Assembly: GCA_022360315.1 (NCBI GenBank)
Contig: JAKSDA010000296.1
Span: 1 to 54,430, forward strand
Direction of reading: 5' to 3'
Origin: Pseudomonadota bacterium
GTDB lineage: Bacteria > Myxococcota_A > Polyangia > Haliangiales > Haliangiaceae
Length of the DNA: 54,430 nt
In this document: positions 8,989 through 17,837 of the stretch, in pieces
Numbering within the stretch: the first letter of the stretch is position 1
Layout of the letters: each line of letters opens with the position of its first letter
The notes under the pieces: generated by a model
The model's input: only the letters and a program-made list of their open reading frames with translations
Told to the model about the DNA's origin: nothing
Databases searched by the model: none
Translations under genes and position numbers: made by a program

Positions 8989-9804
8989 TCATCCCGCCAC
9001 GGTCTTGTCGGCGGGGTGAGCCTGGCGCCGTGAACGCGAATCGCCCTCCATCTCTTGCCGCGCCGCGTCGAGAGCGCGCTTGTAGACCCGATTCATCCAC
9101 CAGAACACAGCGATGAGAACCGCGGCCAGGGCGCCGATGATGATCCATTTGACCACGGGGATGCTCTGCACATCGCGCAAGCGCTGCATGGCCTCGCCGA
9201 AGTTGACCGCGGCAAACGCCATGAGCATACCGCCGACAAGGCCGCCAAAGCTCACTGCTGCGATGAGTACAGAACGCGAAAGGCCGAGCAAGATACCCAA
9301 AAAGGCGCCGACCAGGGCGCCTGTACCGGCAAGCGGGAATAGCACAAACAGCACCACGCCGACGACCGCAGCCCGGCGCATGCGGGGATAGGCAATGAGG
9401 ACCAGGCTGGCATTGGTCTGTACTGTGGCCAACGCGCGTTTGAGCGGGCGAATGCGATAGATGCCCTCGAGTCCGTACACCACCACCAAGACAGTCCAGG
9501 TATCGAGACCCCAAATGACCAGCCCGAGCTCCCACGGATTAAAATTACTCTGGCCGCCGATCCCCCATAGTGGCAGAAACTTGCCGACCGCAAGGATCGA
9601 GGCGGGGATCAGTCCTACCAGCTCCATGGTGGCTTCGTGGGCGTAGACCAGTCCCACGATAAACGAGCAGACCAGGATCGCGACGACAGCGCCCAGGACA
9701 GCCAGGCGCTCGCGCCAGGTCACGTGGAACGGGTCGCGCATTACCAGCCCCGGCACGGCGGGAGGCTGCACAGCCCGGGGAGATTTCTCGACACTCTGGG
9801 TCAC
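8989..9804 (-). CDS. Multi-pass membrane protein of unknown function
   Basis: A 271-residue protein with about five to six transmembrane helices (for example RLAVLGAVVAILVCSFIVGL, AAVVGVVLFVLFPLAGTGAL, WIIIGALAAVLIAVFWW) and a basic soluble tail. The pattern EATMELVGLIPASILAVGKF and the glycine-rich central helices recall small multidrug-export-type membrane proteins (COG2426), but the likeness is too weak to claim. It faces the deacetylase gene convergently (32 bp gap) and diverges from the lipoprotein gene at 9958. Confidence 0.6.
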   Translation of the reverse strand: MTQSVEKSPRAVQPPAVPGLVMRDPFHVTWRERLAVLGAVVAILVCSFIVGLVYAHEATMELVGLIPASILAVGKFLPLWGIGGQSNFNPWELGLVIWGLDTWTVLVVVYGLEGIYRIRPLKRALATVQTNASLVLIAYPRMRRAAVVGVVLFVLFPLAGTGALVGAFLGILLGLSRSVLIAAVSFGGLVGGMLMAFAAVNFGEAMQRLRDVQSIPVVKWIIIGALAAVLIAVFWWMNRVYKRALDAARQEMEGDSRSRRQAHPADKTVAG

Positions 9805-9957
9805 GTTCGCTGGCGCAGGTTCTATAGCCCGGTCGCGAATGGTCCTGCAAGCATCGATTTGGGCGAATCGTCAACCGGTCCTTCGGGGCGTCGGTTTTGG
9901 CTGGCATTGGCCGGGTTCCATTGGCTCAATGCGACATTCCGCGGTAAAAGCGGCGAG

Positions 9958-11883
9958 GTGGGACGCACTGCGCCATCGATATTGGTCGTTCTCGGGCTGA
10001 TAAACTGCGCGCCGCAGTCGGGGCCAAATCCGCGGGACGCGTTCAGAGAGTCTGTCCTGGCCGAGTTCGCGGCAATCGACTACCTGCCCGGGGACACCCT
10101 CGCATTCGTTGCAGTTCGCAGTGTGGACTCATTGCCGCCGGAAGTCCACCGCACCATCGCCGCGGTGGTCGTGCCAGGCCCCGAGGCCAGCGATACAGCG
10201 TCGCTGGCCGAACTCGGCATCGATCCCACCCGACCTGCTGGCGCAGCAATCCTTCACTGGGCGTCGGCAACTGTCGTGGGGTTTGCCGAAGTCGCCGATC
10301 GCGCGCAGCTCGAAGCAGCGTTGCGCGCGCGCTACCCAATGGCCGAGCGCAGCGCGATCGGGATGGGGCAGATCGCCAGTGTGCCAGCTCGGGGAATTGG
10401 CCTGGTATTGCGCGGTCGCCATGTTTTCGCGGTCCGCAGTCGTGCTGCCAGCAAACGCGCGTGGAGCGAAGTGCGCCTGGCCGGTTCTGAGCCGACAGGC
10501 GCCCTGGCCGGAGAACCCGGATTTGTCGATGCACTGGCCGGGCTCGAGGTCGGGCGTGATATCGCGGCATATGTGGCCATGGATCGGATCGCCGACGAGA
10601 TGATCCACGAGGTCGACGATCTCGCAGCGACCATCGATGAGCGAGCCACGGAACTCGACAACCGCGTCGCCAGGGCCAAAAAACGCAATGCATCGACCAC
10701 CGAGATCCTCGCTCTGAGTGCGGCGGCCCGGCGAGCGGAGTCGCAGCGAAAAGCCGCGCACGGTCTCTTCGAGAGACGAAGACAGGTCGCCAGGCAGCTG
10801 GTCGGAAGCTGGGGAAAAGTCGCTGCTGCAGTGGATCTCGGTGGCGATTCGCTCGCCGTGCAGGTGAGCGCGGCGCTCGATCCCGATGCCACGATGGCCG
10901 ATATTTTGACCCAGGGCAGTTCTGTCTCCGCGGCGGCCGGCTCGATACCGCCGGACATGTGGCCGCTGCGCATCGCTGCATCCTTCCCCCCACCAGCGTT
11001 GCTCGAGTTGCTCCGCATGCTCGATCTGGCCGCCTATCCGGTAGTGAGCGACCGCGGGATAGCCATTTCGGGATCTCTCGACGAGCGCCTCGGTGTCGAT
11101 CTGATGCGCGATCTCTTGCCGCTGGTCTCCGGCCGGATCGAGCTGGGGCTCGGCAGAATCGGGCAACGCGGTTTCGATCTGCTGCTCGGGGTGCGCGATG
11201 TCAATCGCGCGACTGCTCTCTTGCGCAGGATCCCGCGCCTTCGAATCGGCACAGCGCAGGTCATTCCCCGGCTCACAAACGGCGCAATCGCCATCTCCGA
11301 TCGCGCCGCTTTCGACCGCTCGCCCCACTGGGCACCGGAACATCAAGGGACGACAGGCCAGTCGCGCCGGGTAGCGGTTGTCGACATCGACAGCTTTTTC
11401 TGGGCCGGGCTGGTCGCGCGCAATGTCGGCCCTCTGCCCGGTCGGCGATCACCCCCCAAAGACGGCAATGACGACGTGCCGCACTCGACTGAGTATCGGA
11501 CACTGATCGCTCGATTTGCCGAGCAGAACGACCGCATCGCCGAACTGGGAGCAGCGCTCGAACGCCTGGCGAGCGAGCGTTTGCGGGCAATTGCGGGCCC
11601 ATTCGGCACCCTGACCATCGAACTGATCGCGACCGGCTCACATCTGCACGGCCACGGCCAGCAGAAATTGCGAGCGGCTGCCCTGGGCTCCGCGATCGCC
11701 CGGGCCCGGCTGCGCGACCAGCACTTCACCCGGCAACGAGAGGTGCTCGACGCCTCGATGAAGAGCGCACTCGAGCGGCTTACCCAGCTGGAAAATAAAC
11801 TCGTGCACATCCGAGCGCGGGACGTGCAGGCCTGGGATCGCAAACAGATGAATCTACAACAGAGGAACGACGATCGGGATTAG
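9958..11883 (+). CDS. Large lipoprotein with coiled-coil segments, function unknown
   Basis: I place the start at the GTG at 9958, giving 641 residues and a lipoprotein signal (GRTAPSILVVLGLINC, Cys17). The open frame runs further upstream but would be antisense to the membrane protein gene. The mature part begins with an alpha/beta domain (DYLPGDTLAFVAVRSVDSLP) of the kind seen in DUF3352-like surface proteins, has a coiled-coil near residues 225-285 rich in Arg/Glu, a second alpha/beta repeat (ISGSLDERLGVDLMRDLLPL), and ends in a charged helix (LTQLENKLVHIRARDVQAW). No catalytic motif is visible. The stop codon is the first base pairs of a long hairpin. Confidence 0.65.
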   Translation: MGRTAPSILVVLGLINCAPQSGPNPRDAFRESVLAEFAAIDYLPGDTLAFVAVRSVDSLPPEVHRTIAAVVVPGPEASDTASLAELGIDPTRPAGAAILHWASATVVGFAEVADRAQLEAALRARYPMAERSAIGMGQIASVPARGIGLVLRGRHVFAVRSRAASKRAWSEVRLAGSEPTGALAGEPGFVDALAGLEVGRDIAAYVAMDRIADEMIHEVDDLAATIDERATELDNRVARAKKRNASTTEILALSAAARRAESQRKAAHGLFERRRQVARQLVGSWGKVAAAVDLGGDSLAVQVSAALDPDATMADILTQGSSVSAAAGSIPPDMWPLRIAASFPPPALLELLRMLDLAAYPVVSDRGIAISGSLDERLGVDLMRDLLPLVSGRIELGLGRIGQRGFDLLLGVRDVNRATALLRRIPRLRIGTAQVIPRLTNGAIAISDRAAFDRSPHWAPEHQGTTGQSRRVAVVDIDSFFWAGLVARNVGPLPGRRSPPKDGNDDVPHSTEYRTLIARFAEQNDRIAELGAALERLASERLRAIAGPFGTLTIELIATGSHLHGHGQQKLRAAALGSAIARARLRDQHFTRQREVLDASMKSALERLTQLENKLVHIRARDVQAWDRKQMNLQQRNDDRD

Positions 11884-11940
11884 CCGGGATCAATCCCCCA
11901 CAGCAACCGCAGCGGTTGTCGTGGTGAATGATCCCGGCTA
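11881..11940. terminator. Long hairpin at the 3' end of the lipoprotein gene
   Basis: Outer arms TAGCCGGGATCA (11881-11892) and TGATCCCGGCTA (11929-11940) are perfectly complementary, and the loop contains a nested stem CAACCGC / GCGGTTG. The left arm begins with the TAG stop codon. There is no T-tract on either strand, so it may be a factor-dependent terminator, a transcript-end protector or a REP-like element. It sits between two convergent genes. Confidence 0.6.
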
Positions 11941-11984
11941 GCCGGTCGCACCGCAATCGTGCTGGCTGCCCGCCGACTACGAGA

Positions 11985-12500
11985 CTATCGGCTGGTCGCA
12001 ACAAAAACGCTGCGCCGGTTCTCCGCATCATCTTTGGATGCCGGCCGTTCCTCGCCATAGGTGATGACTTTGATACGACCCGCACCGATGCCCAGCCGGA
12101 TCAGGTATTCTTTTGCTGCACGCGCGCGACGATCGCCCAGACCGAGATTGTACTCGTTGGTCCCGACCTCGTCGGTATGACCCTCGATAGTAAGCGTACG
12201 AGCGCTGTCCTCTTTTAACCACTCGTAGTTCTGGTTGAGAACCGTACGAGCCTCGTCGCCCAGCTCGCTGGAATCGAATTCGAAGTAAATAACCTCACTG
12301 AGCTCTGCCTGCGGTTCCGGTTCCGGTTCCGGTTCCGGTTCCGGTTGAGTTTCTGGCTCGGGCTCGGGTTCTGGCTCGGGCTCCGCCTCTGCCTGGACCG
12401 GCTCGGGTTCTGGCTCGACCGGCTCGGGTTTCTTGCTACCGCAGGCGACCAGCCCAATTAGCGCCACCAGTAGTGCTAACGTCGTCAATGCCTGTTTCAT
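11985..12500 (-). CDS. pal: Pal-type OmpA-domain lipoprotein
   Basis: A 171-residue peptidoglycan-associated lipoprotein. Start chosen at the ATG at 12500 with AGGAGAGACG in front; it opens with MKQALTTLALLVALIGLVAC (Cys20). A low-complexity linker of Glu-Pro repeats (residues about 25-65, partly encoded by a GGTTCC hexamer array on the plus strand near 12312-12341) is followed by an OmpA C-terminal domain: VIYFEFDSSEL, TIEGHTDEVGTNEYNLGLG, RRARAAKEYLIRLGI and GEERPAS. The Asp and Arg that hold meso-diaminopimelate are present (TDEVG, LGDRRA). It should bridge outer membrane and peptidoglycan as partner of TolB. The tolQRAB genes are about 11 kb away rather than adjacent. Confidence 0.88.
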   Translation of the reverse strand: MKQALTTLALLVALIGLVACGSKKPEPVEPEPEPVQAEAEPEPEPEPEPETQPEPEPEPEPEPQAELSEVIYFEFDSSELGDEARTVLNQNYEWLKEDSARTLTIEGHTDEVGTNEYNLGLGDRRARAAKEYLIRLGIGAGRIKVITYGEERPASKDDAENRRSVFVATSR

Positions 12501-12843
12501 TTTTCGTCTCTCCTGGTTCGGCCAACGAACGCGAGGCACGGCTCTTACAGTCGTAGGACACTGCAAGGACTCAGTGACGATCACAATCGCCGATCTCTCG
12601 AGGTCGTAGGCCATTTCAGACGTAATTTGGCGCCTGTACATACCACACCTGGACAGAGTCGGGTAGAAAGCCGACGTTAATTGAGTAAATTGTTATCCAT
12701 GCTACTAAAAACAGTGAACAAGAAATAAATAATCACAGGTTGCACTGGCCGTTCACAGTCATCATCTGGTTCTTTTGTCAGCGGAATGCGCGGTTTCCCT
12801 ATTGCTATAGGGTTCGATTGTCTTACACTTCCCCCTAGACACC
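12501..12843. other. Gene-free divergent intergenic region
   Basis: 343 bp between the Pal gene and a small plus-strand gene. The middle (12660-12740) is AT-rich and should contain the promoters of both. I see no ORF with support and no regulatory site that I can assign. Confidence 0.4.
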
Positions 12844-13191
12844 ATGCCATTACGAATCGCTATTGCTGGAGCCATTGCTATCTGTGCTTGCATGGTCATC
12901 CCCGTGTCTGTCAACGCCGTCTCATCGCAGGATGGGATGGGAGACAGCGCGGAGGACGCCGAGCCTCCGGAACCTGAGCCTAGTAGCCCGCCAGTGGCCT
13001 CGGTGCTCGACACTGAAAGGGCCGTTGGCGGTGTTCTCCATGGCGCAAGTATCCACGCCGCCGGTTATAGTGGTGGAAAATCGTGGATGACACTTCTGGT
13101 TTTGATCGTCGCTGGCTTTTTGCCCTCCGGTTTGATGATCTTTCGCTCTACCCAACGACGTCGTGCCGGACCGGCAGCCAGGTTGGAGTGA
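12844..13191 (+). CDS. Small membrane-anchored protein, unknown function
   Basis: A 115-residue product with an N-terminal signal sequence (MPLRIAIAGAIAICACMVIP), an acidic Pro/Glu-rich middle (DAEPPEPEPSSPP), and a C-terminal transmembrane helix (WMTLLVLIVAGFLPSGLMIF) followed by a basic tail (RSTQRRR). This is the layout of envelope proteins anchored at the C-terminus; the Cys-containing MYXO-CTERM signal is absent. It lies 19 bp before the selD start and may be cotranscribed with it. Nothing indicates function. Confidence 0.5.
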   Translation: MPLRIAIAGAIAICACMVIPVSVNAVSSQDGMGDSAEDAEPPEPEPSSPPVASVLDTERAVGGVLHGASIHAAGYSGGKSWMTLLVLIVAGFLPSGLMIFRSTQRRRAGPAARLE

Positions 13192-13210
13192 GCGAGCTCT
13201 GTGACTTCTG

Positions 13211-14317
13211 TTGGGCGACCAAAGTAGCAAAAGCGGTTCTTCGAGCGAAGAGTCTCGTCAGGCTGTTGCCTTTCGGTTAACTCGCTACGCCCGGGGCGGA
13301 GGTTGAGCGGCCAAGCTTCGGCTTGGCGACCTGGTTCAGGTCCTCGATTCCTTTGAAATGCCCGTACCGGGGGGCAGGGTGCTCGTATCGAGTGACCTTG
13401 CCGATGATGCTGCGGTGATTCAGATCAGCGACGACGAACGCCGCGCCCTGGTCTTCACCACGGATGTCATCTCGCCTCTGGTAGACGATGCCGAGCATTT
13501 TGGCGCGATCGCAGCGACCAATGCGATCTCGGATGTGTACGCCATGGGAGGACGGCCGCTATTCGCGTTGAATTTGGCTTTCTTTCCCGACGACGAGCTG
13601 CCTCTCGAGGTGCTCCAGGCCATTTTGCGCGGTGGTCTAAACGCCTGTCGCCGTATGGGAGTGGCCATCGTTGGCGGCCACACCGTGCGCGATGGCGACA
13701 TCAAGTACGGCCTGGCCGTGGTCGGCGAGGTCGAGACCGATCGAGTTCTGAGCAATCGCGGTGCTCGACCCGGACAGGCCTTGGTACTCACCAAGGCGCT
13801 GGGTACCGGCATTATCGGTATGGCCATCAAACAAGGGTTGGCCACAGAGGACGAGATCGTTGCAGCGGTTGAATCGATGACCTCGCCCAACGGCGTGGCC
13901 CTGGACATCGCGAGACAATTTTCGGTGACTGCCTGTACTGATGTCACCGGGTTTGGCCTCATCGGCCACCTGCGCAATATTGTCATCGGCTCGGCAGTAG
14001 ACGCTGTTGTGGATGTGGGCGAACTGCCGCTATTGCCAGGAGCAGCGGCACATGCCCGCGCCGGACGCGTGCCCGGAGGCAGCAAGGCCAACCTCGATTT
14101 TCTCGCTCCGATGTTGCGCAAAACCGGCCGCGAGGACGAATTGCTGACCTTGCTCGCCACCGATGCACAGACCAGCGGCGGTCTGCTTTTTTGTGTCGAC
14201 GCAGCCCATGCCGAGGCGCTCCACGCAGCTCTGCGCGACCGCGGCCTGCCTGCCAAAATTGTCGGCCGAGTGCAGGAGCGCACCGGTGAGAGCGGAAAAA
14301 TCGAACTCCGTTATTGA
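13211..14317 (+). CDS. selD: Selenide, water dikinase SelD, itself a selenoprotein (in-frame UGA)
   Basis: SelD makes selenophosphate from selenide and ATP for selenocysteine and selenouridine synthesis. The part after the ATG at 13358 is a clear SelD (FTTDVISPLVDDAEHFG, AATNAISDVYAMGG, VGGHTVRDGDIKYG, CTDVTGFGLIGHL, ATDAQTSGGLLF), but this start would lack the catalytic N-terminus. Reading upstream in the same frame gives RLTRYARGGG, then TGA at 13304-13306, then AAKLRLGDLVQVL. This is the SelD active-site loop (L-T-x-Y-x-x-G-x-G-C/U-x-x-K), with selenocysteine at the usual Cys position and Lys three residues later. The frame reaches TTG at 13211, giving 368 residues with Sec32; the TTG start is inferred as no ATG or GTG is available. 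A hairpin follows the UGA. The stop overlaps a convergent gene by 7 bp. Confidence 0.88.
13304..13342 (+). promoter_or_regulatory. UGA-Sec codon and candidate bSECIS element
   Basis: Directly after the in-frame TGA (13304-13306) lie two perfect stems: GCCAAGC-TTCG-GCTTGGC (13310-13327) and GACCTG-GTT-CAGGTC (13328-13342). Bacterial SECIS elements are stem-loops immediately downstream of the UGA with a short apical loop that has a G near its start, within about 16-37 bases. The second stem fits this (loop GTT, starting 28 bases after the UGA); the first stem lies closer. Either or both may recruit SelB-tRNA(Sec). Confidence 0.7.
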
Positions 14318-15483
14318 TCGCTGGCCAGTATCCGGTCGATCTCGTCGTCGCTGAAGCCGTAGTCGCCCAGCACCTGCCGGCTGTGCTCGCCCAGCCGGGG
14401 AGCCAGTCGATGCGCGGACGGTGCTCCCACCGGCGTACGCACCTGTTTGACCGGGCCCAGCTCACCCCCGTCTACTTCGAAAAACGCCTTCTGCGCGCGA
14501 TGGACCGGGTGATTCTCGACCTCGTCGAGCTCCAGTACGGGTTCGCAGCAACAGTCGTGCTCGGCCAGATGCTCGACCCACTCGTCTCGGGTCTTCTCGG
14601 CAAAGATGGCCTGCAACTCAGCAGCGATCGCCTGCTGCCGGTCCGGCGGGGCAACCAGCTCGCTCACATCGCTTTTCCGCCCCACCGCGCGGTTGAGTTC
14701 GAGCCAAAATTTTGGCTCGAGCGCGGCGACCGAGAGATATTTGCGGTCCCTGGTTTGATAAACTCGATAACAGGCCAGAGCGCCGTTCAGCTCCTGATTG
14801 CCGCGGCTGGGCGATAGTGAGGGTTGAAAATCGAGCTTGCCAAATTCCACCGCCAGCATGGCGAGGACCCCCTGGGTCATGGAGATGTCGAGATGTGCGC
14901 CGCTACCGCTTCGCTGACGCCCAAAAAGGGCTCCGAGCACGGCAGTCACGCCCCACAGGGCCCCACCGGCAATATCGGCAACCTGTAGGCCGGGCATTCC
15001 GGGCGCCCGTTCCGACTCACCGCCCATGGCCAGGGCTCCGCTCAGTCCCATGTAGTTGAGATCGTGCCCGGCGCGCTGACGATACGGTCCATTCTGTCCA
15101 TAACCGGAAATCGAGCAGACAACAATCGCGGGGTTGCGGCCTTGCAACACGTCATAGCCAACTCCGAGTCGGTCCATGACGCCGGGGCGAAAGCTCTCGA
15201 TGACCACGTCGGCGCGCTCGACCATGGACAAAAACGCACTGCGACCGCGCTCGCTTTTCAGGTCGAGTACAAGCGACCGCTTGTTGCGGTTCAGAGCCAA
15301 AAACCGCCCGGACATTCCCCCTCTGGCCGGGGGCATTGGGCGCAGATAATCGCCGATCCCGGGCGCCTCGACCTTGACGACATCGGCCCCCATATCGGCC
15401 AAAATCATGGATAAAAAAGGGCCGGGTAACAGACGCGATAAATCGAGCACCCGAATTCCGTCCAGAACCTGCTCCGTGGCCAT
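14311..15483 (-). CDS. CaiB/BaiF CoA-transferase family, AMACR-like
   Basis: A 390-residue family III CoA-transferase/racemase from the ATG at 15483 (GGGGGTG in front); the frame extends upstream only through repeat DNA. The N-terminus is typical: VLDGIRVLDLSRLLPGPF, ILADMGADVVKVEAPGIGD, NRNKRSLVLDLKSERGR, VVIESFRPGVMDRLGVGY, CSISGYGQNGPYR. RAGHDLNYMGLSGAL (around 138-150) resembles the G-H-D-I-N-Y motif of alpha-methylacyl-CoA racemase, so that activity is more likely than formyl- or succinyl-CoA transfer. It ends by overlapping the selD stop. An SCP2-like gene lies upstream, consistent with a role in lipid or acyl-CoA metabolism. Confidence 0.85.
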   Translation of the reverse strand: MATEQVLDGIRVLDLSRLLPGPFLSMILADMGADVVKVEAPGIGDYLRPMPPARGGMSGRFLALNRNKRSLVLDLKSERGRSAFLSMVERADVVIESFRPGVMDRLGVGYDVLQGRNPAIVVCSISGYGQNGPYRQRAGHDLNYMGLSGALAMGGESERAPGMPGLQVADIAGGALWGVTAVLGALFGRQRSGSGAHLDISMTQGVLAMLAVEFGKLDFQPSLSPSRGNQELNGALACYRVYQTRDRKYLSVAALEPKFWLELNRAVGRKSDVSELVAPPDRQQAIAAELQAIFAEKTRDEWVEHLAEHDCCCEPVLELDEVENHPVHRAQKAFFEVDGGELGPVKQVRTPVGAPSAHRLAPRLGEHSRQVLGDYGFSDDEIDRILASDQ

Positions 15484-15589
15484 GGCACCCCCAGGTTGAA
15501 AGAATAGGTCGAAGCAATAGATCGAAACAGGCCGAGAATTGACCGAGAGTCGGTCCCGATTCTCTTGCCAGACACTCGCAGCCACCCCC

Positions 15590-15645
15590 CTCGAACGACT
15601 CCTCCTGGCGGGCAATGCGAAGCGGAGTCGATCTGCGGGGTGGAC
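15590..15645. repeat. Short copy of the ATGCGAAGCGG dispersed repeat
   Basis: GGCGGGCAATGCGAAGCGG and then CGATCTGCGGGGTGG match fragments of the longer copies at about 21704-21759 and (reverse strand) 31441-31500. It lies in front of the CoA-transferase gene. Confidence 0.45.
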
Positions 15646-15670
15646 ACTCGTCGGTCGAGACAGTCGGCGC

Positions 15671-16039
<369 letters not shown>

Positions 16040-16155
16040 ATTCGATTCCTTCCGCGAAGATCGCTAAACGTAGGGCGCATCTGGTAACACGTCGCGTCGA
16101 GCATCGTCAAGCGCGCAGAGCAAAGCAGCAAGTTCCCGACAAGAGATGGGGAGCG

Positions 16156-16178
16156 GCCAGGCGATCGGATCGCCTGGC
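16156..16178. promoter_or_regulatory. Near-perfect 23-bp palindrome
   Basis: GCCAGGCGATC and GATCGCCTGGC flank one central base (16156-16178). It lies about 117 bp before the SCP2 gene and about 82 bp after the stop of the gene at 16260, both on the minus strand. No T-tract follows on the minus strand. Candidate operator for a dimeric repressor, or a hairpin ending the trpS operon. Confidence 0.4.
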
Positions 16179-16259
16179 TTCGGTGGCCTCTGAACGCGTC
16201 TGCGAGGCATGTAGAGCCCAGATCATTCACCACAGCACTGTCACGAGGTTGCCGCTGAT

Positions 16260-16754
16260 TCAGGGCAGGGCTCGGTAGGCCGGCAGTTCGATGAGCCAGT
16301 GGCCGTCGAACTCGACCAACGTCACCTGTGAGCGCCTGCCACTGGCCACGGTGATCTCGACGATTGCGCGAGTCTCGCTGCGCTCTATCACGGCGATCTC
16401 TGTGGGCGACGCAAAATCCACAGACCGGCCAAGACCGATCATGTCGAGCGGGCTAAAGCGGATGGAGCCGCCGGCGAGGTCAGTCGCCCGGGCGGCAGAA
16501 GCGTCGAGGCCAGCCCGCGTTCGCGGGCCGAGAAGCTCGCGAAATGCGGCGCGATCATCGGCCTGGATGGCCCGGGCCAGCGATCGCACGACCCCGGTCG
16601 GTGTGTTCTCGTCGACCCGGCAGCCGCGTCCGGCCACTGCTGCTGCCAGCGCCATGGCGGCCACAGCACTGGCAGCCGTGGCCAGTGCACTGCGCCGCGA
16701 TGCAGATCCCTTGCGGTGTGTCATGGCCCGGTTCGCCGTGATCTGGTCTGTCAT
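16260..16754 (-). CDS. Small exported or membrane-anchored protein, unknown
   Basis: A 164-residue protein with a Lys/Arg-rich start, a hydrophobic Ala-rich segment (ALATAASAVAAMALAAAVAG), and a soluble domain (GVVRSLARAIQADDRAAFRELLGPRTRAGL, VTLVEFDGHWLIELPAY) that resembles the small DUF4878/SnoaL-like folds. The ATG at 16754 overlaps the trpS stop codon in the form ATGA, a typical coupling; another in-frame ATG is 6 bases upstream at 16760. Cotranscription with trpS is likely, but a functional link is not evident. Confidence 0.6.
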   Translation of the reverse strand: MTDQITANRAMTHRKGSASRRSALATAASAVAAMALAAAVAGRGCRVDENTPTGVVRSLARAIQADDRAAFRELLGPRTRAGLDASAARATDLAGGSIRFSPLDMIGLGRSVDFASPTEIAVIERSETRAIVEITVASGRRSQVTLVEFDGHWLIELPAYRALP

Positions 16755-17728
16755 CGCCATAGACCCAGTTTGTCGCGAACCTGTTCCATGGTTTGCCTGG
16801 CCACTGCGCTCGCTCGCTCTGCCCCTTCAGCCAAAATGCGTTCGACCTTCTCGGGCTCGGCCAATAATTCTTCTCTGCGCCGGCGATAGTCCGAAAGTTG
16901 GTCCAGCATGCTGTCGGCCAGAGCTCGCTTGCAATCGACACAGCCGATGCCAGCGCTGGTACATCCATCGCGTACCCAGCCCAGCCGCTCCTCGTTCGAG
17001 AAGAACTTGTGCAAGGTGAAAACATTGCAGTTGTCGGGATCACCGGGGTCTTCGCGTTTTACTCGGGCCGGGTCGGTGGCTGCCCGGGACAGTTGCTTGC
17101 GAATCTGTTTTTCCGGCGTCGCGAGAACGATGGTGTTGCCCATCGATTTCGACATCTTGGCCTGGCCGTCGAGACCGAGCAGACGGGGCGTGGACGATAG
17201 CAGCGCATCGGGCTCGGGAAATAGTTTACCCCAGCGCCGATTGAAGCCGCGGGCTATCCGCCGGGTGAACTCGACATGCTGAACTTGATCCTCGCCAACC
17301 GGTACGACCTGCGCCTTGTAAAGAAGAATATCGGCCGATTGAAGCACGGGATAATCGAACAAACCGACGTTGATGTTTTCGGCTTGCCGGGCAGCCTTGT
17401 CCTTGAACTGAGTCATCCGACTCAGATCACCGTATTGGGCAACCGCGTTGAAGATCCAGCAAAGCTCTGTGTGCTCTGGAACACGTGATTGAACGAACAG
17501 CACCGAGCGCTCGGGATCGATACCGCACGCCATCAGATCAGCGGCCATATGCAAAACCCTTGTGCGCATATCTTTGCGATCGTAGGATTGTGTAATCGCG
17601 TGGTAATCAACGATGCAAATGAAGGAGTGGTAGGACTCCTGCAGCTTGACCCAGTTGCTCACCGCGCCCAAATAGTTGCCAAGATGCAGCTCGCCAGAAG
17701 GCTGAATGCCGGAAAATAGTCTCTTCAT
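16751..17728 (-). CDS. trpS: Tryptophanyl-tRNA synthetase
   Basis: A 325-residue class I aminoacyl-tRNA synthetase that charges tRNA-Trp. The start MKRLFSGIQPSGELHLGNYLGA contains the HIGH-type motif (HLGN), KMSKSMGNTI is the KMSKS loop, and PVGEDQVQHVEFTRRIARGFN and FKDKAARQAENINVGLF are specific to bacterial TrpS. Length is usual for the short TrpS class. No T-box or other leader is visible upstream. Its stop overlaps the start of a small downstream gene. Confidence 0.95.
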   Translation of the reverse strand: MKRLFSGIQPSGELHLGNYLGAVSNWVKLQESYHSFICIVDYHAITQSYDRKDMRTRVLHMAADLMACGIDPERSVLFVQSRVPEHTELCWIFNAVAQYGDLSRMTQFKDKAARQAENINVGLFDYPVLQSADILLYKAQVVPVGEDQVQHVEFTRRIARGFNRRWGKLFPEPDALLSSTPRLLGLDGQAKMSKSMGNTIVLATPEKQIRKQLSRAATDPARVKREDPGDPDNCNVFTLHKFFSNEERLGWVRDGCTSAGIGCVDCKRALADSMLDQLSDYRRRREELLAEPEKVERILAEGAERASAVARQTMEQVRDKLGLWR

Positions 17729-17837
17729 GGCGTTCTGTGTGTACTTGCATACAAAGTGGGCGTCAACTAGACTTTGAATTCAGGGCAGCCTGGGTCCGTC
17801 GATGTCTCACGCTCCAGACGGCTGAACGGAGGTACAA

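Noticed and set aside
12685..12695. AATTGTTATCC, identical to half of the lac operator
   Set aside because: An 11-base match in an AT-rich intergenic stretch with no LacI-type gene or sugar genes near; chance is enough.
13358..14317. SelD starting at ATG 13358 as the full gene
   Set aside because: Would lack the catalytic loop; the upstream frame carries it with an in-frame UGA.
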